Origin: Allobosea sp. CRIB-10
GTDB taxonomy: Bacteria > Pseudomonadota > Alphaproteobacteria > Rhizobiales > Beijerinckiaceae
Direction of reading: 5' to 3'
Assembly (NCBI RefSeq): GCF_900112185.1
Contig: NZ_FOKP01000040.1
Coordinates: 1 to 38,487 of the forward strand
Length of the DNA stretch: 38,487 nucleotides
Shown piece after piece: positions 1-7,590 of this stretch. The notes beneath the pieces are model-generated. The model worked only from the letters and a program-made list of their open reading frames with translations, did not search any database and was not told where the DNA came from. The position numbers were made by a program, and so were the translations under genes. Position 1 is the first letter of the stretch; each line of letters opens with the position of its first letter.

Positions 1-82
1 CGCGACCCGCTACGACAAGCTCGCCAGGAACTATCTGGCCTCGCTCTGCCTCGCCGCTCTCGTCGCCTACTGGCTGCGTTGA
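1..82 (+). CDS. IS5-type transposase, C-terminal fragment (cut by window edge)
   Basis: Reading from base 2, a frame with no start codon in the window encodes 26 residues ending YLASLCLAALVAYWLR and a TGA at 80-82. This ending (RYDKLARNYLASL...) is typical of the C-terminus of IS5-family DDE transposases, which cut and paste the element. The rest of the gene lies left of the window, so completeness cannot be judged. An identical fragment in opposite orientation closes the right end. The IS5 terminal repeat was not identified with confidence; it should lie between the stop and the IS3 element at 176. Confidence 0.7.
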   Translation, partial: ATRYDKLARNYLASLCLAALVAYWLR

Positions 83-218
83 GTCTCGACCATAGAGCGT
101 CGCTTTGGTCGCGAACAGCCGAGCATCTGGAATCCTTCCTGTTACCTGATCAGAGTTCAGGTTCCTCTGCCAGAATGGAGTTGACCCGCTTCCGTGGACT
201 GTTCACGGCTATGGCGGG

Positions 219-1067
219 TCAGGTCAGTTCATGGTGCAGCCTTTCGTATTCGATGGGCGAGAGGTATCCCAGCGCCGAGTGGCGGCGTGACGGGTTATAG
301 AGGCCTTCGATGAAGCTGAAGACCGCCATCCTCGCCTCGCTGTGAGAGCGGAAGCGGTTCCGGTCGAGCAGCTCGCATTCCAGCGTCGCGAAGAAGCTCT
401 CGCACATGGCGTTGTCGTAGGCATCGCCGACCGAGCCGGCCGAGGGCCTGACGCCGGCGTCCTTGCAGCGGTTGCCGAAAGCCAGCGAGGTATATTGCGA
501 GCCCTGATCGCTATGGTGGATGACGTTCTCCGGCTTGCGGGCGGCGAGCGCCATGTCGAGCGCATCGAGCACGACGCGGGTCTTCAGATCGGCTGAGAAA
601 GCCCAGCCGACGATCCGCCTGGACCATGCGTCCAGCACGACCGCCAGGAACAGGAAGCCGGCGAGCGTGGGCACGAAGGTGATGTCGGCCACCCACAGTT
701 CGTTCGGCTTCTCGCCAAAGAAGTTCCTTCGAACCAGATCGTTCGGCGGCCGATGCGCGGGATCGCGCCGTGTCGTCGTGATGCTTCTGCGCCGGCTGGC
801 GCCGACGAGCCCGGCCGCGCCCATCAGGCGAGCCACGCGCTTCTTGCCGATGGCCACTCCCTCGGCCTTGAGCTCGGCATGGATCCGCGGTGCGCCATAG
901 GTTTTGCGCGAGGCCGCATGGATCGTGCGGATCTTCCGGGTGAGGTCGACGTCGGCTGTCGCCCGCGCCGAGGCTGGCCTGCCGCGCCAGGCATAATAGC
1001 CGGACGCGGAGACCTTGAAGACACGGGCCATGGTCTTGATCGGGAACACGGCCTGGTGCGCGCTCAT
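219..1067 (-). CDS. IS3-family transposase OrfB (DDE catalytic subunit)
   Basis: This 282-residue protein carries the rve/integrase core. An N-terminal HTH_21-like part includes the typical KTYGAPRIHAEL segment. The DDE catalytic motifs are WVADIT (first Asp), HHSDQGSQY (second Asp) and NAMCESFFATLE (Glu). The C-terminal RRHSALGYLSPIEYE is classic for the family. The ATG overlaps the orfA stop as ATGA. In IS3 elements OrfB is usually made as an OrfAB fusion by -1 frameshifting. No A-rich slippery run is seen here, only GTTTTCC just upstream, so re-initiation at ATGA is also possible. Confidence 0.95.
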   Translation of the reverse strand: MSAHQAVFPIKTMARVFKVSASGYYAWRGRPASARATADVDLTRKIRTIHAASRKTYGAPRIHAELKAEGVAIGKKRVARLMGAAGLVGASRRRSITTTRRDPAHRPPNDLVRRNFFGEKPNELWVADITFVPTLAGFLFLAVVLDAWSRRIVGWAFSADLKTRVVLDALDMALAARKPENVIHHSDQGSQYTSLAFGNRCKDAGVRPSAGSVGDAYDNAMCESFFATLECELLDRNRFRSHSEARMAVFSFIEGLYNPSRRHSALGYLSPIEYERLHHELT

Positions 1068-1378
1068 GAACCGGAAAACCCGTTCGGGTTCGCCTTGCTC
1101 TCCCGCGCGAACCAGGCTGCCGCCTTTGACAGGATATCGCGCTCCTGGCGCAGGCGCTGGTTCTCACGGCGGAGGCGGGTCAGCTCTTCGCGCTCCGCAG
1201 TCGTCGCACCGTCACTACGCTTGCCGGCGTCGCGATCAGCCTGACGGACCCAGTTCGCGATGGATTGCGCGGTCGGCTCGAACTCCCGCGACAGCTCTTC
1301 AGGCGTTCGCCCGGATCGGACCAACTCGACCATCTGCCGTCGGAACTCCGGCGGATATGCAGCTCGAAAACGCGGCAT
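1064..1378 (-). CDS. IS3-family transposase OrfA (DNA-binding helix-turn-helix subunit)
   Basis: This 104-residue protein starts MPRFRAAYPPEFRRQMVELV and holds a HTH_Tnp_1-type helix-turn-helix (about residues 8-48, with the SIANWVRQADRD recognition helix). A leucine-rich coiled coil follows (about 63-90: EELTRLRRENQRLRQERDIL), the usual OrfA multimerisation zipper. It overlaps OrfB by 4 bases. It differs from the right copy at two residues (K/R in DAGKRSD, T/I in EELTRLR), and five of the seven arm differences fall in this gene. Confidence 0.93.
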   Translation of the reverse strand: MPRFRAAYPPEFRRQMVELVRSGRTPEELSREFEPTAQSIANWVRQADRDAGKRSDGATTAEREELTRLRRENQRLRQERDILSKAAAWFARESKANPNGFSGS

Positions 1379-1472
1379 CGGACACTCCAGAAAATGACTT
1401 CAAAGGTGTCCACAAAACCGGGTCAACTCCACTCTGATCTTGTCCGAACAGACGGACCTGCAATCTCCCCAG

Positions 1473-1491
1473 CGCGACGGCAACCGTCGCG
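1473..1491. terminator. Short GC hairpin downstream of the 1584-2165 gene
   Basis: CGCGACGG (1473-1480) and CCGTCGCG (1484-1491) form an 8-bp perfect stem with a 3-base loop. It lies about 90 bases past the stop of the minus-strand gene at 1584. No T-run follows on either strand, so it is at best a pause or weak terminator. The 1432-1583 interval holds nothing else recognisable. Confidence 0.3.
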
Positions 1492-1583
1492 GTGGAAGTT
1501 CTGGACATGCGTCAAATAAACGACTGACTCGGATGCGCTAACGTTCCACGCGCGCCGAACCTCCCATTCCAGCATGCTTGAGC

Positions 1584-2165
1584 TTAGCTCAGGCCGATAT
1601 AGAAGGCTTCAGCGAGGCTCAGATCGACCATGTCGCCGCGCCGCAGCCGCTGCAACTCGGCCTTGACCTGCGGGTCGACGACGGTGAGCGTGCGCGGCCC
1701 GAACGGACCGACATAACTCACGACGCTGTTGGCCGTGTCGAAGCGTTCGAACCGCGCCGTCAGCCTGATCGAGCGCACGACGAACCGGTCGGGCAGGTTC
1801 TGGAACTGCGGTTCGCTCGCCGCTTCCGTGTAGGTGATCGCAGGCCGCGAGCCACGCTTGCTGCGCCCCATATCCAAGAGCACGCCTTCAATCCGCCTGA
1901 TCTCGACCATGTCGCCTTCGCGGACCCTGTCGAGGTTCCCGAAGACCGGCGGGACGTCGACGCGCCAGGTGTTGCCGCCCTGCTCGACGACGACCGAGCG
2001 GTTGGTGCGGTCGATCGACACGATCCGGACACTGAGCCGCTCGACCTCGACCGGCCCGATTCCGGAAACGACAACCGTCTGGGTCGTGATCTCGGGAGAG
2101 GTGGCGCAGCCGGCGCCGCCCGCTGCGAGCGCGAGGGCGACGATCATAGCAATGCATTTCGACAT
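1584..2165 (-). CDS. Exported or lipoprotein-like protein of unknown function
   Basis: I do not recognise a named family. The chosen ATG (2165) is preceded by GGAGGT at good spacing; a TTG four codons upstream would place that RBS inside the gene. The 193-residue product begins MSKCIAMIVALALAAGGAGC, a signal peptide with a weak lipobox (GAGC), so Cys20 may be lipidated. The mature part is beta-rich and soluble, with two related segments that each pair a hydrophobic/Arg stretch with RxGDMV (VREGDMVEIRRI and LRRGDMVDLSLAEA), suggesting a duplicated small beta domain. It is followed by IS DNA and preceded by another small exported protein in the same direction. Confidence 0.7.
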   Translation of the reverse strand: MSKCIAMIVALALAAGGAGCATSPEITTQTVVVSGIGPVEVERLSVRIVSIDRTNRSVVVEQGGNTWRVDVPPVFGNLDRVREGDMVEIRRIEGVLLDMGRSKRGSRPAITYTEAASEPQFQNLPDRFVVRSIRLTARFERFDTANSVVSYVGPFGPRTLTVVDPQVKAELQRLRRGDMVDLSLAEAFYIGLS

Positions 2166-2204
2166 CGTGACCTCCAATGCGAGAGGGACAGTCGGCGCGA
2201 CGGT

Positions 2205-2804
2205 TCAGGGACAAACGTCCCAGAATCCCTGCGTGCGCTGCGGGTTCGAGTAGTACCAGCAGTAGCCGGGCCCCGGAGCCGGCGAGGTGGCGTAGGCGGT
2301 CGCCGCAGCAGCGCCGACGAAGCCGATCGCGGCGCCGGCGGCGACCGCCATTCCCGGATGCCACCAGTAGTTCGCCGGCCGAACCCAGGGCCGGACGGGC
2401 ACCGGCCGATAGGGCCGGTAGCCGGGACGAACGACGGTGGTGCGCCGCCCGGCGACAACATTGCCGCGCGGGCCGCGCGCGACATAGCCGCGTCGCACGG
2501 CGGCGCTGCGCGGGCCGACATAGCCACGGCGAGCAATCGCGCCGCCTCGCGGCCTGGCCACGGCTCCGCCTCTGATGCCGCCCCCTGCGCGCATCGCACC
2601 GCCGCGGAATCCGCCGCGACGCTGAACTTGCTCGACCAAGCTCGGCGCATTGTCCCGCAGGCTCGGAACAATGGGGATGACGGCTAGCGCCGGCTCGGGA
2701 ACCATCGGCGTGGCGACCAAAGCGCAAGCAAAGATTTTGGCGATGAACCGCTTCGCGCTTGCCGATCTCGAACAGCCGGTTGTGTCGATCTGCAAGGTCA
2801 GCAT
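2205..2804 (-). CDS. Gly/Arg-rich exported protein with C-terminal CWYYSNPQRTQGFWDVCP motif
   Basis: The 199-residue product starts at an ATG preceded by GAGGAGAAG. Residues 1-41 contain a basic stretch and a hydrophobic core ending ALA, so a signal peptide is likely. Residues about 60-135 are low complexity: Gly, Arg, Ala and Val with repeats such as RRGYV, RGG and RPGYRPYRP. A hydrophobic, Ala/Gly-rich segment (about 148-172) could span or associate with a membrane. The C-terminal motif has two Cys and resembles the end of small hypothetical exported proteins common in Hyphomicrobiales (from memory). Function unknown. The high Arg content is real coding, because start, RBS and C-terminal motif agree in one frame. 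Confidence 0.7.
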   Translation of the reverse strand: MLTLQIDTTGCSRSASAKRFIAKIFACALVATPMVPEPALAVIPIVPSLRDNAPSLVEQVQRRGGFRGGAMRAGGGIRGGAVARPRGGAIARRGYVGPRSAAVRRGYVARGPRGNVVAGRRTTVVRPGYRPYRPVPVRPWVRPANYWWHPGMAVAAGAAIGFVGAAAATAYATSPAPGPGYCWYYSNPQRTQGFWDVCP

Positions 2805-2834
2805 GATCTTCTCCTCATCGATGCTTCGCGATGG

Positions 2835-3336
2835 TTAGAACACGTAGTTGAGCCAGTTCTTCATCCTGGGCAGGATGCGGCTGATCACTGCAACGGGCTT
2901 GAGATGGTCGCTGGAGACAGCCACCTGCGCGGCCGCCCCGCCGGCAGCAGATAGGCTGAAAGGTCGTCCTCGATATTGATGGACGCGAGGGCGAAGCTAG
3001 CCTTCTTGCCGCGATCCTCCGGTTTGAGAAGGCTGGAGCTCGCTTGGAGTTGTCCTTGCGAAACCGCATCGACCAGCACGCGCAACTTGCCTGCGAACAC
3101 TCGGCCGGGAATGGCGTCGAAAGCAAGCTCGGCTGCTTGGCCCGGCTGTAGCCGCTGAACGACCGTCTGCGGGAAGGCGGCGGCGAACATGCGCAAGTCG
3201 CCGCGCCGATCGCGTCCTGGTGCGGGGGGGTGCGCTTCTTGGCGATCTCGTAGGGGATGCCCCAGATTGCGATCAGGCCGTAGACGATGAGCAGCATCAT
3301 CACGACGAGGATAACCAGGGCGATGGTGTCGAGCAT
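2835..3336 (-). pseudogene. Decayed DUF3302-HlyD gene pair (internal deletion and frameshifts)
   Basis: Three pieces in three frames reconstruct the ends of a gene pair whose intact relative lies at 22690-23888. From ATG 3336 to about 3207 the frame encodes a DUF3302 N-terminus (MLDTIALVILVVMMLLIVYG, then GIPYEIAKKRTPPHQDAI). From about 3200 to 2940 another frame encodes the C-terminal half of an HlyD-type adaptor (FPQTVVQRLQPGQAAELAFD, LSAYLLPAG). From about 2935 the third frame gives AAAQVAVSSDHLKPVAVISR and ends LKNWL-like then NYVF with TAA at 2835-2837. The DUF3302 C-terminus and the HlyD N-terminal half are missing. A single functional product is not possible. Confidence 0.8.
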
Positions 3337-3365
3337 GCTGCACCCTTCCCTGGTTTGTCACCGCC

Positions 3366-4157
3366 TCAGAATCGATAGGACACGCCGAGGATCGGCCCGC
3401 TCAGGGCGGCATCGAAAGTGTAGCCGCCGCGCTTATAGTCGACGGCGAGGTGGCGATAGCCGATATGGGCCGACCAGTTCGCGTTGAAGCGATAGTCGAG
3501 CGTGCCGCGCAGCTGCCAGGTCACCTGCGAACTGCCGGCGCCGATATCGCCATAGCCGCTGATGCCGAAGCCGTTGCCGAGCTCGGCATGGAAGCGGACG
3601 CCGACGACGGGATCGACCCAGGTCCGGTCCGAGCCGGTCGAGACGGCGAGCACGCCACCGAGCAGCAGGTCGACATCGGTCGACACCGACCAGATGCGCG
3701 CGCCGAGGAGCGCATCGGCAGTGAAGCCGCTGCCATCATAGAAGCGATAGAAGCCGGTCACCGTCGCGTTGAATTGGCGGGATTTGAGCGTCGCGCTGGT
3801 GAAGCCCGGCGTGCGCGGCGTCACGTCCCTCGCGCCGTCGATGGAGACCGCGACATAGGTGAGATCGGCGAGCAGGCCCCAGCGCCCGTTGCGGTACTCG
3901 CCGGCCAGCATCGCGGCGAAGTCGAGATTGCGCAGGATGTCGCCGAAGGTCACGTCGACATCGACGCTCGGCAGGTTCCGGCGCGTGCCGATCTCGCCGT
4001 TGAGCCCCGCCATCCAGAAGAACGGCGTGATCCTGTATTCGACATCGGCCAGCGGCGCCACGACCGGCGGCGGCAGACGCGGAGCGAGGTCCGCCGCCGC
4101 GGCAGGCGCTGTCGCACCTCCCGCGATGAGGATGAGCGTCGGCAGTCTCATTTTCAT
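3366..4157 (-). CDS. Outer-membrane beta-barrel protein
   Basis: The 263-residue product starts at ATG 4157 (GGAGA eight bases upstream); an in-frame upstream start at 4205 lacks a signal-like N-terminus. Residues 1-22 are a Sec signal ending AAAADL. The mature part is alternating beta-strand sequence with many aromatic strand ends (YRITPFFWMAGLNGEIG, WGLLADLTYVAVSI, WSAHIGYRHLAVDYKRGGY) and ends in the outer-membrane sorting signal ending Phe (GVSYRF). Length and pattern fit a barrel of roughly ten or more strands. The pore or ligand function is unknown. Its position beside the DUF3302-HlyD remnant mirrors the plus-strand operon, where an outer-membrane protein also accompanies DUF3302-HlyD. 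Confidence 0.85.
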   Translation of the reverse strand: MKMRLPTLILIAGGATAPAAAADLAPRLPPPVVAPLADVEYRITPFFWMAGLNGEIGTRRNLPSVDVDVTFGDILRNLDFAAMLAGEYRNGRWGLLADLTYVAVSIDGARDVTPRTPGFTSATLKSRQFNATVTGFYRFYDGSGFTADALLGARIWSVSTDVDLLLGGVLAVSTGSDRTWVDPVVGVRFHAELGNGFGISGYGDIGAGSSQVTWQLRGTLDYRFNANWSAHIGYRHLAVDYKRGGYTFDAALSGPILGVSYRF

Positions 4158-4224
4158 GTGCGTCTCCGGACGGGTGCTAGAGGCCGGGAAGGCCGATTTC
4201 TGCAATGCTACGCCGGAAAGTTAC

Positions 4225-4575
4225 TCACTTCTTGCCTTTGAAGACGCTGTCGATCGCCTTGATGATCGTGACGTTCGGGTTGGCCTTGCAATGCACGATC
4301 ACCAGGTGAAGATCGTCCTTGACCCGGCTGATCTTGGCGCGATGGGCCTTGGCCAGGCCGTTGTACCACCCGCTATACCAGGCCGCCAGCAAATCGGCAT
4401 CTTCCTGGAAGGTCCCTGCCAATTGCGCGCAGGTCAGTTTCTGTACATCGACATAGCCGTTCTTGTCGGCATAGCTCGACAACGGCACCTGGGCCGAGGC
4501 CGAGGACGCGATGAAGGCTGCGACCACGAGACAGGGAATAGCGATGGCCGAAACAAGGAGTCTGGGTCCTCTCAC
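4225..4575 (-). CDS. HdeA/HdeB-like periplasmic protein
   Basis: The product is 116 residues. The start is GTG (4575) with GGAG seven to eight bases upstream. Residues 1-29 form a signal peptide ending ASAQ. The mature part has the HdeA-type pattern YVDVQKLTCAQL...DADLLAAWYSGWYNG...VHCKANPNVTIIKAI, with one conserved Cys pair (C49, C96) expected to form the disulfide that pins the HdeA fold. In enterobacteria HdeA/B are acid-activated chaperones; in alphaproteobacteria the role of relatives is less clear. The palindrome GTAACAGTTAC lies about 150 bases upstream, the same motif as in front of the two Tat sulfatase genes. Confidence 0.85.
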   Translation of the reverse strand: MRGPRLLVSAIAIPCLVVAAFIASSASAQVPLSSYADKNGYVDVQKLTCAQLAGTFQEDADLLAAWYSGWYNGLAKAHRAKISRVKDDLHLVIVHCKANPNVTIIKAIDSVFKGKK

Positions 4576-4725
4576 GGTTAGCTCCGTATCATAGCCCCTT
4601 GGGCGCTTGGTGATTTAGCCTCCGAGACGTTCCGCTTGTGACCGGGCGGCTCGTCGAGATCGCCGCTCGCAGTAGAGAATGTCTCTTGGATCGACGTATC
4701 AAGCCACGCGACCTTACTTAAGGCT

Positions 4726-4736
4726 GTAACAGTTAC
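4726..4736. promoter_or_regulatory. Palindrome GTAAC-A-GTTAC, candidate operator (site 1)
   Basis: A perfect 5-bp inverted repeat with one central base, in the gap between the BatD gene and the HdeA-like gene. The same arms recur at 13109 and 18223. It is probably upstream of hdeA, which is the only gene whose start faces it. Confidence 0.5.
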
Positions 4737-4751
4737 TTCGTGGCTCCGGGT

Positions 4752-6038
4752 CTATCGCGTCGCTGATGGTCGGCCAGCGTCATGCCTGGGATTGAGTGAC
4801 GGCAACGGGGTAAATTTGGACGTTGCGACGGCCCGCGGTTGCCAATGCCGTATCGCCCCGGCGAATTCCTCTCCGTTACGTTCTGTCCAGGTGTCGCCCG
4901 CGCCGAACAGCGCCTGTTCGAGCCCGGCGAGCAGCGGGGCGAGGGTGGCATCGCCATGCAGACGGGCCGCCTCGCCGGGAGCTAGACGTCCGCGCCAGAC
5001 AGAGAAGGCCCGATAGGTCGCATCGGCGGAGCCCGACTGCGCCGCGGCTTGCAGTTGCTTGCGGGCGAACGCTTCCGATGCCTGCCTTTCAGCGAGCAGC
5101 CTGCGACGCAAGGCTGTGAGGCGCCCACCCGACAGAACGGCGAGCCCCGCCAGAGCCAGGACGGCGAGGCCGGCGATCAGCCAGCCCGGTCGCCAACTGG
5201 GATGCGAGTTCGTGGCCGGCCCGGCAGCCGCGGTGACCGTCACCGCGAGGCCGGCCAATTCCTCCGTGCGCGCCTGCTTGGCGGCGAGGCTCCACCAGGG
5301 CTGGACGAGCGCCGGCAGCTGATACTGTCCAGCCTTCTCGAAGACATAGGTGACCTTGTCGGTACGATGCCCCTCGACGCTGCCGCGATTCATGCGATCG
5401 TCGACTGCCGGCGGATCGACATAGACGCGCACGCCCTCCGGCGCTGTGAACTGGAAGTCCGCCATGCCGAGCGCGGGCACGCCGTCGGCCTGGCGCGTGA
5501 TGGTACGCGTGATCGCAGCGCCCGCCTTGACGGGCTGCCCGCCCGGATTGGGTGACCAGCTTTGCGTCACGTTCACCGCGTCGGCGACCAAGACGGGGCC
5601 GGATGGGTCGATCCCGGCCGGGATGGCGACGTCGAGCCGGGTCGCCTGCCCCTCGACCGAGCCTGTCGGGTCGCCGTTTTTGTCGAGCACGGTGATATGC
5701 GGTGCAGGAATCGCGATCTCGCCGCCGCGGCGCGGAAACAGGGTGAACTCGAAGGTCTTGCCGACATAATCCTGCCCGTCGATCCGATCCCGGATGGTGG
5801 TCGCCTGCGTCTCGAAGCGCATGATCTGCGCGCCCTTGGCCTCCGGTACGCTGGCAAGTGGCGGATAGGACATATCGCCGGGAAAAAGGACCTCGACGTC
5901 GAGCCGCACCGGCTGGCCGATAACGACGCCCTCGGCCGGAATGAGCTTGGTGCGCACCAGCGGCTGCCCGGCCGGAACCTGGGCCCAGGCCATGGCGGAG
6001 GCGAAAACCAGCGCTAGTGCGATCGCGCCCCTGATCAT
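4752..6038 (-). CDS. batD: BatD-family protein (DUF7939/oxygen-tolerance type)
   Basis: The 428-residue product has a Sec signal (MIRGAIALALVFASAMAWAQ), then repeated beta-sandwich domains: LIPAEGVVIGQPVRLDVEV, and a second unit around ITRTITRQADGVPALG with FEKAGQYQLPAL. A transmembrane segment follows (about 283-304, WLIAGLAVLALAGLAVL), then a cytoplasmic helical tail. This order matches BatD proteins of MoxR/Bat operons, which are thought to be membrane partners of vWA proteins with a large periplasmic part. ATG overlaps the TPR gene's stop (ATGA), so it is the last gene of the coupled operon. Confidence 0.88.
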   Translation of the reverse strand: MIRGAIALALVFASAMAWAQVPAGQPLVRTKLIPAEGVVIGQPVRLDVEVLFPGDMSYPPLASVPEAKGAQIMRFETQATTIRDRIDGQDYVGKTFEFTLFPRRGGEIAIPAPHITVLDKNGDPTGSVEGQATRLDVAIPAGIDPSGPVLVADAVNVTQSWSPNPGGQPVKAGAAITRTITRQADGVPALGMADFQFTAPEGVRVYVDPPAVDDRMNRGSVEGHRTDKVTYVFEKAGQYQLPALVQPWWSLAAKQARTEELAGLAVTVTAAAGPATNSHPSWRPGWLIAGLAVLALAGLAVLSGGRLTALRRRLLAERQASEAFARKQLQAAAQSGSADATYRAFSVWRGRLAPGEAARLHGDATLAPLLAGLEQALFGAGDTWTERNGEEFAGAIRHWQPRAVATSKFTPLPSLNPRHDAGRPSATR

Positions 6039-6676
6039 GGCGTTGCCTCGCTGGGGTCCGCCTGTAGCTGGTAGGCGAACTTGGCCCTGAGGAAGTCGGC
6101 CGGCCGCGTCTGCACACGCTTCAGCCAGAGTGCCCGCACGGCCTCGTCGGACATTGGCTTGTCGCCCTCGACCGTGGCATCCTCTCCGCCCTTCTTGGTC
6201 TTGTCGAAGACGATCTCGTCAGCCTTGTCGTCCGTATTGCCGGTCTCGCCGCCTTCCGTCTTCTTCCGCTCGCCGCGGATGCGCGCGATCTCGCGATTAT
6301 TGAGGGCTTGCGGCCAGCCGGGGCGCAAGGCCAGCGCCCGGTCATAGCGCTTCAGCGCGTCCTCGTACTGGCCGAGCATGACCAGCGCATTGGCCTGGTC
6401 ATAGGCACCCTCGGCGGTATCGCGGGCCGCGAAGGCCTGCGAAGCCGTCTTGAAGTCTCCGGCCCGGAACAGGGCGACGCCGCGCCAGAGCGGATCGCGA
6501 AAGGCCTGCGCCGCATCGGCCGGGCGCCTCTGCGCCAGCAGCAGGCGGCCACGCTGGTCGGGCGTCAGCCAGAGATCGTTCCAGCCGAGGCGATAGCCCA
6601 TGACCAGCAGCGCCAGTCCCGCGACGATCGCGACGAGGCCATAGGGCGATGCTGCGAGCTTGTGGATGCCAGTCAT
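6035..6676 (-). CDS. Membrane-anchored TPR protein of the Bat operon (BatC/BatE type)
   Basis: The 213-residue product starts MTGIHKLAAS at an ATG overlapping the preceding stop (ATGA). One transmembrane helix (about 12-30, YGLVAIVAGLALLVMGYRL) precedes two to three TPR units (LWRGVALFRAGDFKTASQAF, YDQANALVMLGQYEDALKRY, then RPGWPQALNNREIA). An acidic/Lys linker (about 140-175, rich in D, E, K and G) separates these from a C-terminal helix ending FLRAKFAYQLQ, which is conserved in Bat TPR proteins. It probably scaffolds interactions with the vWA proteins in or at the inner membrane. Confidence 0.85.
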   Translation of the reverse strand: MTGIHKLAASPYGLVAIVAGLALLVMGYRLGWNDLWLTPDQRGRLLLAQRRPADAAQAFRDPLWRGVALFRAGDFKTASQAFAARDTAEGAYDQANALVMLGQYEDALKRYDRALALRPGWPQALNNREIARIRGERKKTEGGETGNTDDKADEIVFDKTKKGGEDATVEGDKPMSDEAVRALWLKRVQTRPADFLRAKFAYQLQADPSEATP

Positions 6677-7590
6677 GCGAGCACCCATCCGCGCCGGAAC
6701 CAGGCCAGTGTCAGCAAGGCGAGCAGCGGCACCAGCCAATAGCCGGCCTCGCGCCAATGCGAGCCGTCTCCGGCAACACTGGCGGCAGCGTCGCGGCTGT
6801 CGAGCCGCCCGACCACGGCGGTGACATCCGCTTGATCGATCGTGGCCGGGACGAGCCTGGCGCCGATCGCCCGGGCCGCCTCGGACAGGGTGCCGGTGTC
6901 GGTACCCACCGGCAGCATGGCGAGCAGTGTCGCCGCTATCCGTTGCTCCTCGGCCAGAGCCGTAATCGCCTCCGGCGAGACGGTGTCCGCCATGACGAGG
7001 ATCGAGCCGCCATCGGCGCTGTCGGCGAGGGCGCGCCTCGCCAGAGTGATCGCGCCGGCGAGGTCGTCACCTTCCTTGGGCATGATCTGCGGCGACAGCG
7101 CCTTGGCAAGGTCGAGCACCACGGCGCTGTCAGGCGTCGCCGGCAGGACGAGATGGGCCGAGCCGGAATAGGCGATCAGCGCCGTCGCGGCGCCCTCGCG
7201 CGCAGCCAGGATGTCGGCGAGCTTCTGCCGGGCGCGGTCGAGCCGCGTCGGTGCCAGATCCTGCGTCAGCATGGACGGCGTCACCTTCAGCACAACGGCG
7301 ACCGGCGGCTTGGCCTGCGCGAAGGGCGACGGCTCGCGCTGCCAGGCCGGTCCCGCGACGGCGATCGCCGCGACCAGCCAGGTGAGCAGAAGCCAGTCGC
7401 CCGGCCGGATACGCGCCTGCCGATCACCGCCGACGATCAGATGAGGCAGCAGGACGGGATCGATGACGCGGCGCCATTGCAGCAGCGGATCGGCATCGCG
7501 CCGCTCGAGCAGCCAGAGCAACGCCGCAGGGAGGAGAACCAGCAGCCAGGGCGGCCGTTCGAAATGGAAGGCGGAGAGGTTCGCGATCAT
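6673..7590 (-). CDS. BatB-like vWA membrane protein with degenerate MIDAS
   Basis: The 305-residue product has two N-terminal hydrophobic segments (about 14-28 and 66-81), a vWA domain (about 96-255) and a C-terminal transmembrane helix (about 283-298). The layout equals BatA/BatB. Where the metal site DxSxS is expected, the sequence is VVLKVTPSM: Asp is replaced by Lys102 and the first Ser by Thr104. Metal-dependent ligand binding is therefore doubtful, whereas the neighbouring BatA keeps an intact site. It is ATGA-coupled to BatA upstream and to the TPR gene downstream. Confidence 0.88.
   Translation of the reverse strand: MIANLSAFHFERPPWLLVLLPAALLWLLERRDADPLLQWRRVIDPVLLPHLIVGGDRQARIRPGDWLLLTWLVAAIAVAGPAWQREPSPFAQAKPPVAVVLKVTPSMLTQDLAPTRLDRARQKLADILAAREGAATALIAYSGSAHLVLPATPDSAVVLDLAKALSPQIMPKEGDDLAGAITLARRALADSADGGSILVMADTVSPEAITALAEEQRIAATLLAMLPVGTDTGTLSEAARAIGARLVPATIDQADVTAVVGRLDSRDAAASVAGDGSHWREAGYWLVPLLALLTLAWFRRGWVLA

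Larger units (their letters stand above)
1..1431. repeat. Left arm of a 1431-bp terminal inverted repeat (IS5 end + IS3 element)
   Basis: Bases 1-1431 are the reverse complement of 37057-38487. By eye there are seven substitutions, all between 1023 and 1221; the rest looks identical. The arm contains the IS5 transposase end, a spacer of about 93 bp and a whole IS3-family element. The identity stops exactly at the inner IS3 end, so the repeated unit is the IS5-IS3 module entering from outside. Homologous recombination between arms would invert the 35.6 kb between them. Confidence 0.93.
176..1431 (-). mobile_element. IS3-family insertion sequence, complete, left copy
   Basis: The element is 1256 bp. 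Its ends are imperfect inverted repeats: TGGAGTTGACCCGCTTCCGT at 176 and, read inward from 1431, TGGAGTTGACCCGGTTTTGT. It carries orfA and orfB in the usual order on the minus strand. The bases outside the ends (GAA before 176, CTC after 1431) do not match, so no target duplication is visible. That suggests rearrangement after insertion. Both open reading frames are intact, so the copy may be active. Confidence 0.93.

Noticed and set aside
1578..2687. Plus-strand open frame of 369 codons
   Set aside because: It spans two minus-strand genes with good RBSs and signal peptides; composition is shadow-like.
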